Below, piece by piece: positions 35,336-46,334 of a stretch of 64,000 bases of DNA. Position 1 is the first letter of the stretch, and every line of letters begins with the position of its first letter. The notes under the pieces were generated by a model. That model saw only the letters and a program-made list of their open reading frames with translations, searched no databases and was not told the DNA's origin. Position numbers and translations under genes: made by a program. The stretch is from Salvator merianae. Its lineage: Eukaryota; Chordata; Lepidosauria; Squamata; Teiidae. The stretch is taken from contig QVOM02000042.1 of the NCBI GenBank assembly GCA_003586115.2, positions 70,678,101 through 70,742,100 of the forward strand, written 5' to 3'.

Positions 35336-37373
35336 TCAACAGTGAGTCTTCACTATTTGCATATCACAAAGAAACTGGTCTGTAGAGTGGGCTAATAACA
35401 TCTTGTTGAGAACAGGAAACATCTGTTTTCATTACAATCAGTTTTCCACTTTCTCTACTATGGTGAAATATAAAAACATACATACACATACACTTCTAGG
35501 TAGCAAAGTGCAAAACATGTGCATATTTAGGTCATTCCTTCACTCATCACCAAAACAGAAGAAAGACACTGCCAAAAGAAAGTATCCAAAAGGGCATAAT
35601 CTAAAAGCAGTTTGTATATATGATTCTGGAATTAGGCAGATAAAAGCACAATCCATTAATCACAACAGATAACCCTAAGTTCATCTGAACAGTGAGTCCC
35701 CACAATCTGCTTCAAGTTACTACAGTATACATCTCTATGTTACAGAATTTGCAAGCAATTTTAGTACATCCCCAGGTAGGGCTCTGAAGAACTCTGGAGA
35801 GACACAGTCAGTCCATATAAACAGTAGTGAGCTGATGCCACTCAGGGAATTAATCACATTTTCTGATCAGAACCTCACTTTTCCCCACTACTTAGGAGTC
35901 CCAACCAAGGAATCCCACTGATCACTGATCACTATCACTATCACTATTTTTCTATCTTTCTTTCTATCTTACTCAAATTACATTTAAAAAAAAAATCGAC
36001 AAACATTTGCATTTGGTTCATTTTAAAAAAACAGAACAATTGTAGTTTCTTTCACCTGAGGGCCCCTTAAGATATGGGCTTCTCTGAAACTGGCATTGAT
36101 TCTTTTTCCCCCTCTTGGCAAAATACATAAAATACCCTCAGTATATTTATGCCAGCTCTCTTTTCTCCTATCCTATTTCTTTCAGATTTCCCCCCTTTTT
36201 GCTGAAAGTACATAGTGCCTGTGAGAAGATTGCAGTATTAAGCTCTTAGTTGGACACACCTTCTATGAAGATAACTATTTATTGTCTCTACTTGCCCTTG
36301 AAGACTCTTCTGAGGTCTGAAATGAAGTCTCGATTTCTAGATTTTTTTAAAAAAGAAAATTTGTGTTTGCCACTTACCATGAAATTTGGAACTCTACTAT
36401 GACACCCACACACATATCTCCACACAGTCAGGTAATTGTGTGCATTTGCATCATATGGATTTTAGTGTAGAAATAAAGCAATGTTTATTTTTTGTATGCA
36501 ACTGTATTTGTCTCAAGCATCACCTGTGAACATATTTATTTTGACTGATGTTAAGAGGAGGAGGGGAAAAGGAGCAATTGTTGGGGCCTTGTGAAATATT
36601 TACTTAATTGCATCTCTGTGTTGATAATCTAGGGCCGTTTGGAGCTTAAGCTACAAAACTATTTCAATGATGTTTTTACAAGAGTGAAGCAGAAGATTTA
36701 AAAATCCCGAGGCAGTGTCTGAAAATTGCCTTCCAGAGCTGCATTGTGCAAACAAGTTTATTATTATTTTTTTCCATTCCAGATGTTTGTGGGATTCCAG
36801 TTTTCAAAGTGATTCTTGTTGCAATTACAAATGGAAACAGAGAATGTCTGCTGTACTCTCAAAACAAGCAAGCTGGGACAACATTCTGAAAAGAAATTAA
36901 TATAGAATTTCAAGGCACAATTTTTGCCAAGTTTAGGGAGGCCAAGTTTTGATTTAAAAAATTCTGGAATAGGGCTGAGGTCAAAGGACAGATAAGCTGT
37001 ATCATATGGGCAACCCGACGGGGAACAGCAGCTAATCAGGGACTGCAAAGTACTTGAATAAAGGCAGCCAAAAAAGAAAGTGCTGTGAACATTCATTTCC
37101 TATCTGATAGTAACTGAGTTTCTTTTTTTTTTTCAAATTTGTCAGAGAATTCTTTTCAAATGCTAAACTCCATATTAAAATGTAGTTGCATCCTTCTGTT
37201 TCATTTGTTGGTGCATTCCCAATGCCAGTGGACAGAGTTACTGATGCATCCCGCTCCAGCAATCATACAAGGAAAAACTAATGAAATTTCATCCATGTGA
37301 AATCTATGTGTTTATGCACTGACCTAGAGTCCATGCCAGCATACTTTCTTCCACATACTACAACAGAAGAGTT
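35336..37373. other. repeat-poor stretch; possible conserved non-coding DNA
   Basis: No transposon recognised. (atcact)n-like run at about 35926-35947. The part 36600-37260 has balanced composition and no simple repeats and would be a reasonable place to look for conserved non-coding sequence; that is a guess without alignment. Confidence 0.3.
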
Positions 37374-37838
37374 AGGCCCCTCCCCCACAGTCCTGGGCCT
37401 CTCCATCCACATTGGGGTGGAATGGGTCTAGGCAGACAAAATGGCTGCCTAGACCTGTCCACTGATAGACCTGTTTTTACAGATCTACTGACATTCCAGG
37501 GATGGCTAGTCCGGCCAAGGGATGTTATGGAAAGATGCACACCTCCCTGTTCCAGTTTAACAGGAGGACACATTTCAGCAGCACATCAAATTGTGCCACC
37601 GAAATGCATCCCTAGAGAACTGAGACTATGAACATCAGTTCCTGATGCTCAACAAACACAGAAGTGGTTCTGGAGATCATGTGATCTCCAGAACCAACCC
37701 AGATGACTGTCCAGGTCAGCCTTCCAACTGCAGAAAGCTTATCCCAGGACTGTGGAACCATTCCTGCTGCCAGAATGGCTCCAGACTGACATGCTCCTGC
37801 TGGATTGGGCTGAGAAGGTAAATGCATAAAGGGCCTGA
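37374..37838 (+). mobile_element. Family B copy, near full length
   Basis: Left end ttaggcccctcccccac, right end gaaggtaaatgcataaaggg(cc). The blocks line up with the split copy at 1925-2495. It provides the uninterrupted reference for the MITE insertion there. Confidence 0.7.
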
Positions 37839-37880
37839 GTTTTGAATGTAGTTCTTTACGTGAAATAAACTTCATTTAAA

Positions 37881-37890
37881 AAGAAAAGAA

Positions 37891-37937
<47 letters not shown>

Positions 37938-37939
37938 GA

Positions 37940-38031
<92 letters not shown>
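37881..38031. repeat. (GAAA)n microsatellite, about 150 bp
   Basis: About 35 GAAA units with a short GA interruption at 37921-37937. The Ser/Phe/Leu-rich frames on the minus strand are its shadow. Confidence 0.97.
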
Positions 38032-38214
38032 ATATTTGAAGGCTCCCTTGTTTGGGCATTTCTGCTGCTATATCCTTGAACCAATGGCCCCCTATTCTGA
38101 AACATCCATATTGATCATTTGGAATTTCACCAAGAAAAAAAATGATAGGGGATTTTTTTAAGAGGGAAGCAAATGAAGAAATAAATCTGTAGCGTATATT
38201 TCTGTGAAAGAAAA

Positions 38215-38312
38215 AAAAACATTCTCGACATTGTAATTTTAATGGTTGCAACCTGCCAGACACTTGAGGGTATAGGGTAGAATATAAAACTAAATAATAA
38301 TAAAAAAAAATC
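38215..38312 (+). mobile_element. LINE 3' tail fragment (L2-like)
   Basis: 'taattttaatggttgcaacc' then 'gtatagggtagaatataaaa' and 'taaataataataaaa' is the usual end of L2-like elements. Confidence 0.55.
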
Positions 38313-38487
38313 ATTCTATTAAATATGATTTTTTTCTACAGTGTGGAAAATAACAAATGATTAATAGCTTCTCAGACTGCCTGCAGTTTGCACAAACTCT
38401 CTGCAACCTGCATGCAATTAGTACAAAACCATCTGCAATTTGCAGGACATTTCATCCTATGACAAGAAACCAGACACTCTTCAGCAG

Positions 38488-38725
38488 CTAAACCACTCTG
38501 CTGCAGTATATGGGGTATTCATTTTGGCAGTCCAACAGGCTGCCCTGCTGAAACACCCCTCCTCCCAGGAACACCAAAGGCCAGGAAATTTTGTTCATAA
38601 CTTTCAGAAGCACCTTTGCCAGCTCTGAGATTGGCCAAGGCTTCAGAGCCAGTGACAGATGCTGGGCTGTGTATGCCAGGACAGGGTGTCCCACCCTGGT
38701 TTAGACTACCAACAATATATGTGAA
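38488..38725 (+). mobile_element. Family B copy, partial
   Basis: Has 'tgcagtatatggggta', 'cattttggcagtcca', 'caaaggccaggaa' and 'gtccca' blocks in B order. Confidence 0.5.
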
Positions 38726-38859
38726 AAGGGAAATAAATACTGTACATAAATTCAGTCCAAAGCTGTCTTCTGTACTGAGTCACTGTTTCAATCTTTCTTA
38801 AGTGTCTCTAGGTTAGGGTGTCACTTTTTATCCTGGTCTCATCCCTTAGCAATCACTTT

Positions 38860-39300
38860 GGCCCTCTCTGCACTTATCTATAGTCTGAACCAGTGGGTCT
38901 GGATCAGCCAGGCCCACTGATTCTGGAACAGTGCCATCTGCACAACAGCACTGGTCCAGGCTAACCCCTGTCCTTACCTCAAAACATAAATGGACTTCAA
39001 GGTGAGACTCAGATCACTCCAAGGCTAGGAACAAATGTTCCTAGCCTCAGAATCCCAGGGATGTACTTTGGCGCACTACCAGAATGTGTCCCCTGCTAGG
39101 CCCAAACACAGAGATGTGCCTTCTGCGTGCCTCTTGTGTTCTGGAACAGGATCTGTTGGTCCGCTGGTAAACTCGTTTAAATTGGCATTCCCGATCAGAG
39201 CCTCCCTGATTGGAATTACACTCCATCCAATGCAGGTGAAGTGTTCCAGCTGGTGGGGGGAACTCACAGATCTGCAATATAATGGGGATCAATGAGGCCC
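38860..39300 (-). mobile_element. Family B copy, inverted
   Basis: Left end ggccctctctgcacttatct is the B terminus; inside are 'gaacaaatgttcctagcc' and 'agaatgtgtcccctgctagg' in inverse order; right end near 'atgaggccc'. Ends agree with a terminal repeat but the flanks do not give a clear duplication. Confidence 0.65.
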
Positions 39301-40647
39301 AGTAGAGGGCTTTGCATACCTGATTAACAGGAAGTACAGAAATAGGCTTTATCTGCCATTTCTCTGGAAATGGTGCATGGTCAGATGCAATGAAGCAGAA
39401 GCCTGCTTCTGGCCCCTAGAATCAGAGACTCATCCTTAATCTTCCCTCTCAACATACTTTCTTTTGAAAAAAATTACTCATAGATATGGAGCGGAAAATA
39501 AAATACTGCTTTGACCAAGGGATCTGATGTGGCATGCAAGTGAGGTGTGCCACTCACACATTCTCTCTCATGTGTGCACACACATACAGACACTGATTTC
39601 AAATAATCTTACAGTGACAGCAAAATGCCCAGCAGAAAACATCTGCTAATATCAGATATGAGGGAAGTGGCACCATTCTTGTCTTCCAGAGGGTGTTCAG
39701 ATGCCTATAATATTTCTCTAGACACACACAGCAGGAATGTTTATGATAATAACAATGATGTTTATCTTATGGGGATTATGCTGAAGCAAGTTTAATTGTA
39801 TTAGTCGAAAACAGATCAATGCTGGGGCTGATGTAATGTGTTTAGCATCAATATAAAGGTTGCTAAGTGTTGTGCTTTCAGATGGAATTAAAGAAGCAAT
39901 AGGACAATGGAACATATGGAAGCCATTTGGGGTTTTTTATGTTTCTGTCTAGCAAGAAGAATTAGTATATTTGCTAACTTTCTAGAGGACCAGCAATGCT
40001 GCACATTAGCAGCCTATTTCCCCCCTTCTAGTTAAACCTGAACCCAAATGTTTAGAGAGCCTTAAGAAGCCTGACAGCTGGATGTAGCTTGCAATTATTC
40101 AGAACGTGCTTCTTAATGGGTTATAAAAGTAGTGGGATGTATACAATAACATCTCAAGCATGAGAGATTGTATATAGTATTGTGCCAAAAGGCCTTGTGT
40201 ATTGAATTTATCAATCTATATTAGAACTGGCAGTATAATAATGATGGTATGGATCTGGATTCTATCTGTGCTTCATAAGGATATCCTGATCAGATTGTCA
40301 TGAAAAACAAGTTTTTGACAAGGAGGTTGCCCAAAGCTCTTGAAGAAAAATCCCATGCATTGCTTTCTGTGTATGGGATAGTCACACTGTCTTACTTTCA
40401 CAATGCATGTATACAAAGCGCTTTCTTTATGCATGTATACAAAGGGCCTAAAATCAATTTTCAGGCTGCAGTGCCTACACAGAGCAGCTTTCAAGACCAA
40501 ACACACACACACATAATGAAAATACAACCATATGCACAAACAGTAGCCAAAGATTTTTCCTCAGCTAGTACAAAATAATTCAACCAAATGCAGACTGGAA
40601 TAAATGCATGTTCAGAAGGGTTACTATGATAACAATTAAGAAGTCAA
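39301..40647. other. repeat-poor stretch; possible conserved non-coding DNA
   Basis: No repeats recognised except short CA runs (39583-39592, 40501-40513). 39690-40150 is free of low complexity and transposon words. Confidence 0.3.
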
Positions 40648-40825
40648 AGGACCTGTTTGCACTTTGTTGCCGGTGCGTATACACACTTTGGGGTAGGCCC
40701 AGTGTTCAGGAGCATCTGCAGATGCTACCAAACACTACTAGCTGTGGACAGTTAAATCACTGTCGACAGCTTCAGCAGGAGCAGCTCTCTACCAGATTGT
40801 GGGGTGAAATCATGGGGCTAACCTA
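40648..40825 (+). mobile_element. Family A copy, truncated
   Basis: Begins aggacctgtttgcacttt; 'agctgtggacagttaaatc' and 'actgtcgacagctt' match 62339-62376 of the A copy at 62226. The right half is missing. Confidence 0.6.
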
Positions 40826-41095
40826 CGGACACTAACCAGTCTTATGCTTGCTTACCAGTCTGATGATGGATACCCAAAACTGCCTAAGTGCCCACTCCCA
40901 CATTTGTGCAGTTCTAGGTACTTTCATTTGGGTTTCGCCCCTGTGCTTGCACAGTGGGTACTTCCGCCTGGAAAAAAACCTGGAAGCAAGTGCCGGACAA
41001 GATAAATAATATTGTTATTTCAGAAAAACTGAGATCAAAGTTCTTTTTCTGAAATATGATACTCTGAGATTTTGCTCTATATCCTAATCCAAATT
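40826..41095. other. no recognisable feature
   Basis: Short unassigned gap between A and B copies. Confidence 0.35.
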
Positions 41096-41838
41096 AAGGC
41101 CCCATGTACTTCAGATGAGGGTCCCCAGATCTAGGAGGCCCCACCCCCCACGGGTCTGCCTGTATCTGCACGAGACAGAGCAAAATCCGGATTAAGGAGG
41201 CCTTAATCCAAATCTCTGGTAGACCCAATTCATATAGTCTACCAGAGGGACCAGCATCCCTGATTCAGAACATGGGACACATGCAGAAAGTTGCCTCCTG
41301 TGTTCAAGATTACTGGGAGATGTCTTTCAGTGGCATGTCATAGCACTCACACTCTCCTTCAGATGAGGGTCCCCAGATCTAGGAGGCCCCACCCCCCACG
41401 GGTCTGCCTGTATCTGCACGAGACAGAGCAAAATCCGGATTAAGGAGGCCTTAATCCAAATCTCTGGTAGACCCAATTCATATAGTCTACCAGAGGGACC
41501 AGCATCCCTGATTCAGAACATGGGACACATGCAGAAAGTTGCCTCCTGTGTTCAAGATTACTGGGAGATGTCTTTCAGTGGCATGTCATAGCACTCTGCT
41601 GTCATGTCATAGCACTCACACTCTCCATGGGCCCTGAAGCTTTCTAGCCTTCGGAGGCATTGGTATGTGGCCATGAAATTTGTGCAACCTTTACACACCA
41701 TGGTGTGGCCTAATCTGGATCAATGCCATCAGTACAGATGGTGCTGATTCCACCCATGCCTCCCCTGATCTGTATCAGTGGGCTGGGCTAACTTGGGCCA
41801 CTGATATGGATTCCTGCAGGTAAGTGCAGAAAGGGCCT
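41096..41838. mobile_element. Family B copy containing a tandem duplication
   Basis: Right end ctgcaggtaagtgcagaaag then ggcc is a perfect B terminus. Interior includes 'tctggtagacccaattc' and 'ccctgattcagaac'. The left end is taken at taaggcccc. The length is enlarged by the duplication at 41109-41604. Confidence 0.6.
41109..41604 (+). repeat. 248-bp tandem duplication, apparently identical copies
   Basis: Copy 1 starts at 41109 and copy 2 at 41357, both with cttcagatgagggtcccc. I compared them word by word through 'ggcatgtcatagcact' and saw no difference. Just after, copy 2 has a further small repeat (tgtcatagcact twice, to about 41626). Confidence 0.9.
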
Positions 41839-42014
41839 CAGTTTCTTTAGATTTAAAAGTTTTCTCATTGTAGTCTTTTGCTCTAAACGAAGCTCACACT
41901 AACCACTCACCTTTTATATGGAACCCTCTTTATGTAGGTAAATCCTCTATCTCCCCCTTGAAAATATGGTCCTTGTACAGTTTTTTGTTCTTTATGCCCT
42001 CTTTTGTTCATGCA

Positions 42015-42044
42015 TGTATGTATGTATGTATGTATGTATGTAGA
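42015..42044. repeat. (ATGT)n microsatellite
   Basis: About seven atgt units. Confidence 0.9.
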
Positions 42045-42507
42045 TATGAATTTCATTACTACAACTGGTGTCAAGAACAATTCCCAGAAATCAATGCAAT
42101 AAAATGTATGCATGTGGACACCATCAGCACCTATAGATCAATATGAGAAGTGGTGAATGCTCAAAACAGATTAGGTTACCCCCTCACACTTTCACCCCAA
42201 AAGCTCATAGATAATTTCTGGAATTTATCTTCCATGAAGATTTCAAGTGAGGCTACCACTTGTTTCATGGTCCAGATACAAAGTCCAGTTCTGGAGAAAA
42301 GGCACTACAGTTAGATATTTACATAGGGAGTCTGCAGTCATCTGTTTATCAAGAATGCATGACAATGGCTGTAATGACAGTTGGTTGATTACTACCTAAA
42401 TTGCAAGTCAAGAATTCTATAAAAGATTCTTTTGTTATCATTCTATGTGGAATTTCAAAGCAGTGAAGACAGAGCCATCCAACAATAAAGACCAGGACTG
42501 CTTCTGA

Positions 42508-42970
42508 ACTTACTTTAGGTGGCCTGCTCCAGTGAGACTGGATCAGCAGGAGTGGTCGACCAACTACATGTCCCAGAACAAGGCCAGTCACTTTTGAATG
42601 GTTGTTCCAGGACAACCTCAAAGCAGCTCTGATTGCCAAGAATGAAAGTTCCTGGACATGAAGCCCCTGGGAAACCCATTTTGGTGGAGCACTTTGTTGC
42701 TTTGCTGAATTGCACTCCTCTGGTAAACTACTATTGCTCGGTAGTTCAATATAGCAGCTGCTAGACCACTGCTAAACCTTTTTCAAAAGATCTACCAGTA
42801 AACCAGTAAAGGTCTACCATTTTGGGCTGCCTCATTTGGTCTATGCTCCATCCAATGAGGATGGAGCATACTAGCAAGGGTGTGTTGGCCTCCCTTAAAC
42901 TGCGCTAGCATACAGAAGGGAAGCCCCGGACCTCTTGCTATATTAGTATACAGGTAAGTACAAAAATGTC
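42508..42970 (-). mobile_element. Family B copy, inverted
   Basis: 'aagaatgaaagttcctgg', 'gggaaacccattttggtgg', 'ggtctaccattttggg' and 'tctatgctccatccaatg' run in inverse B order. Right end acaggtaagtacaaaaatg is the B terminus. Confidence 0.65.
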
Positions 42971-43429
42971 TCGGGTTTCATCCCTTCCATTGTCTCATCT
43001 TTAGATGCAAGATGTTGCTCTTTTGCCCCCTACTATCTGGAGCAGACAAGCAAGCTTCTTTCAACTGTGGGTTGGGAATTGTTTAGGCAATCTAGCCAGG
43101 GCTTGTTTGTATCCTGCCTGAGTGTCTTCCAATCTTCATCTCTGTCCCTCAGCAAATAAAGTCCTCAGCATCAAAGAACTGCCTTGGTTGAGGAAATTGT
43201 GTGGTGGATCTAGCTATGGACTGATTGTTGGTTCTGCCCCAAAAAATTTGCTGGGTTTTGTCTACATCTGCTTGCAGGTAAAGTCCTCTGTATAAAACAA
43301 TTGTCTGGGGCTGGACCTGAAGACTGGCAGATGCTCAACAGGAGAAAAACAGCTGTGCTTGGTGTGTGTGAGAGAGAAAGAGAGAGAGAAAGGGAGAAAT
43401 TTATTTTTGTCTGGATTTTATATTAAAAT
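42971..43429. other. no recognisable feature
   Basis: Unassigned; a (GA)n stretch occurs at about 43370-43396. Confidence 0.4.
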
Positions 43430-43545
43430 GTGTTTTGTGTTTTATTTTGATATGTGACAATTGTATTTTGCTTTTCTACTTTGATAATTGATTGTAATCT
43501 GCATTGAACAGAAAGGCGGTACACAAATAAGCTGATGATGATGAT
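43430..43545 (+). mobile_element. LINE 3' tail fragment
   Basis: 'gattgtaatctgcattgaac', 'agaaaggcggtacacaaata' resemble the end of L2/CR1-type LINEs. Confidence 0.5.
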
Positions 43546-44487
43546 ACCGTATTGGCTTTCCTCAGAGGCAGACTGCACAGGTAGCGATATGAATTTCTAT
43601 AAGAAAGCAATGGAAAACTACTGGCTCATTGGACTCATGTAATTCCAAGTATAGATTCTATTTCTGAAGTCACTTCAATGTCATCAATACTTAAAGAGTT
43701 CTATACAGCAGCTGTGATTGTTAAGCAGACAAGGACTCATCCAGGCCTCTAGAACATCTGTAAACTGTAAAGAACAGTTCTTGGTGTTATACTTGTTCCT
43801 GTACTGTATCTCAAGTGTCCTCCTGTGAAAAATGGAGTTTGCTCTCCCTGGAATTGGATTTCAGCTCATTTATATTGCACTGCAACTTAAAGGAAGCCAC
43901 AAAGAGTAGCTTCACTCCATCACCTTCATGCATTGCCTTGCTTCTGTTCCACTGCTTGTTTACATTAAAATGTGACAAGGGCTTAGAGCTAGCTAGGACT
44001 TAGAGTCATATAATAATGCTCATTATGAATAATGGAATCCTTTTTGTCCTCTTTTATAATGGGTTGGCCTCAGCTAGCTTGTAATTTATATCCAAACAAA
44101 AAATAGATTTGAAATATACATTTCAAGAATATAGCAAGGACTGTTCAGAGTTGTTAGACTGCTTGAAAGCTGTATTTGACAAAAGCTTTGTTTGTCTGTT
44201 TTTCTCTCCCAAGTCCCAAATGCAGAATGGTACTGTTTAAAAGAAGAAGAAGCCACCACAGAATTCCAGGCTATAAGTAGCATATGGTGGTTGTTTGTCC
44301 CAAAATACCACTGAGCTGACTACAGCAATCACAAATTACAAGGTTTACCTAATCACAGATATGCTACCAAGTCATTTCTGGTTTTCACAAATGACAGTGA
44401 GTGGGTACAGTATTGCTGCTGCTTGCATTTGCTCCAGGTTTTTGGTTTTGTTTTCCCCTTCTTCTAAGCCTTGTAGATATCCAAAGG
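43546..44487. other. no recognisable feature
   Basis: Unassigned. Confidence 0.4.
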
Positions 44488-44985
44488 ATGGTAGTTCCTT
44501 TCCACACTTGCTGGTAGACCAGACCATAGTTCACTTCTGGACCTCTTTTGTCCACACCTTAGAAAGGACCAGGGAGCCCCCCCTCCTAATATGCTCCATC
44601 CACATGAAACAGAGTGTAGACTGGGCTAGGGTGGCCAAAATGGTGTCCTGCTCCAGGCTACTAGTAGACCTCTTTTTAAGGTTTACCAGCATACTAGGGA
44701 ATGGTATACTGGACAACAGAGACACACAGACAGCATGCCTCCATGGTCTAGTATACCATGGGGAAGCCATTTCAGCAATCTAGTATACCACAGGGAACCC
44801 ATTTCATAAGTCTTCCACAGTAGCTCCGAAGTCAGTGTGATTTTTGGTGGGGGCTCGCAAGGGTTGGTGCAGAACAGGCCAGCCCAATGCAGAGGGGCTT
44901 GTTTTGTTCCATGAGCAGTCTGTCCCAGTTTGGAATAGATTGTTTATTCCAGACCAGAGCATCCCAGTGCAAATAGAGGATTAGA
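44488..44985 (+). mobile_element. Family B copy
   Basis: Left end tccacacttgctggtag; then 'aatatgctccatccac', 'gccaaaatggtgtcctg', 'gtttaccagcatactaggg', 'catgcctccatggtc', 'acagggaacccatttc', 'agcccaatgcag'. It has a local duplication of the 'tctagtatacca' word (44748 and 44779). Right end decayed. Confidence 0.7.
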
Positions 44986-45439
44986 AGAATGATGTCTGAA
45001 GGTAAAGGAGGACAGAATACTACAGTATTTATTTTCACTTTCCATTCATTATAGACTGAGTACCAGTCAAATCATTTATTAGGCATGCAGCCGATTCATG
45101 TATAGTACACTCTTAAAGTTCATTAACAACCACGCTTCCAGGAAACCCATGGGAATGTACAGCTGAAACAGATAGACGTTGGGAATCTCTAAGTATACTA
45201 AGCAAACCACAATTTCCAGGATTCTTAGGAAAATCATGACTATGAAATTGGTATAAGTTCAATATCATACAAGAATAGTCACTACCTTTTCTTATTTTTC
45301 CGGTGGAAAATAAAAGTTGCAGGATCGCAGGAATGTCACAATGTAAGCTGCACAGCACAGAGACATAATGATGGGTAGTCTTTGGTACATTTCTGCTTCT
45401 CTCTTTTGTCTCAGAAGGACCAAGCACCAAGTTCTCAAA

Positions 45440-45800
45440 TAAAGCAGACATGCAGACACTTCTATGGATGATGCAGTCTTCTACAAAGAATTTCCCCTAT
45501 AAGTCACCCACAACCAGCAGTCCCATGGTGTGGAGTTTATCAGAGGCAAAATCCCTATGTCTAGTATATTCTCTTTTAATTAGTTACTCTCTCTCAATAT
45601 TGCAAAGAGGATGCCTTGGTCATTTACCATTAAAATTAAAGTCTTTAGTAGCACAACAGAGAACTGTGTGTGGTACACTGTATTGATAATCCCCTAATAA
45701 AGCAGGTCAAATGCTTTAAGTACCTAGGCATAATATTCAAGTAAATGAGAAATATTAAAGAATGTATCCTCCAGCACAAAGAATGTGACAGCTTTTATAA
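45440..45800 (+). pseudogene. non-LTR retrotransposon reverse transcriptase scrap
   Basis: In broken frames the sequence gives 'MDDAVFYKE' near 45465, in the place of the catalytic Y/F-x-D-D-A-V motif, and 'QVKCFKYLGIIFK' near 45703-45742, the conserved segment after the palm in many LINE reverse transcriptases. Between them is a lysine-rich stretch as expected. Stops interrupt it and neither end is seen. I cannot tell the clade; the KYLG segment does not match the L1 or L2 pieces elsewhere in the window. Confidence 0.45.
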
Positions 45801-45924
45801 GATTATACCATGCATAAGGAGTTCCCCCCCCCCCGAACCCGTTCAGCTATTTCCAGCAATTAGCTAATTTTGGGACAACAGAGTCCACTTGAGATTCCTA
45901 ATGTGTGTTTTATATTATGTTAAG

Positions 45925-46255
45925 ACACAAGCTTTGCTCACATGAAACTGTCTGGACCATCCACACATAACAGAGCTTTGGAGTGGGTTATGGCATGAAA
46001 ATTGTGCTATAGCTACTCCAAGCATGGACCAGTAGCCTGTATGTGACAGCATGTGGCACATGGACTGGTATACCATGGCAGTGCCATTTTTCCAGGCCCC
46101 TGGTAGCAGTGCAGGAAATGTGCCACTAAAGCTGGGCCAGGATGGGCCATGCATAAAGTGGACAGTCCTTAAAGTACATAATGGCAGCTTGGTCCGTTAT
46201 AGGCTGGGTTGCCTGGACTGGGCCAGTATGGTGCAGGATAGCTCACACCATGCAG
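45925..46255 (+). mobile_element. Family B copy, decayed
   Basis: 'gtctggaccatccacac', 'catggactggtataccatgg', 'ccatttttccaggcccctgg', 'gggccatgcataaag' and 'ggactgggccagt' follow B order loosely. Confidence 0.5.
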
Positions 46256-46334
46256 ATTGCCCATAGTTAGCCATTCCTACCTATGTGACTTTTAGGAGGA
46301 GAAGTCAAGTTTTCATCCCTCTTATTTTGCACAT

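Noticed and set aside
37856..38314. 152-residue minus-strand frame rich in Ser, Phe and Leu
   Set aside because: Shadow of the GAAA microsatellite.
44295..44783. 162-residue open frame
   Set aside because: Its second half is family B sequence and the first half has no family resemblance.
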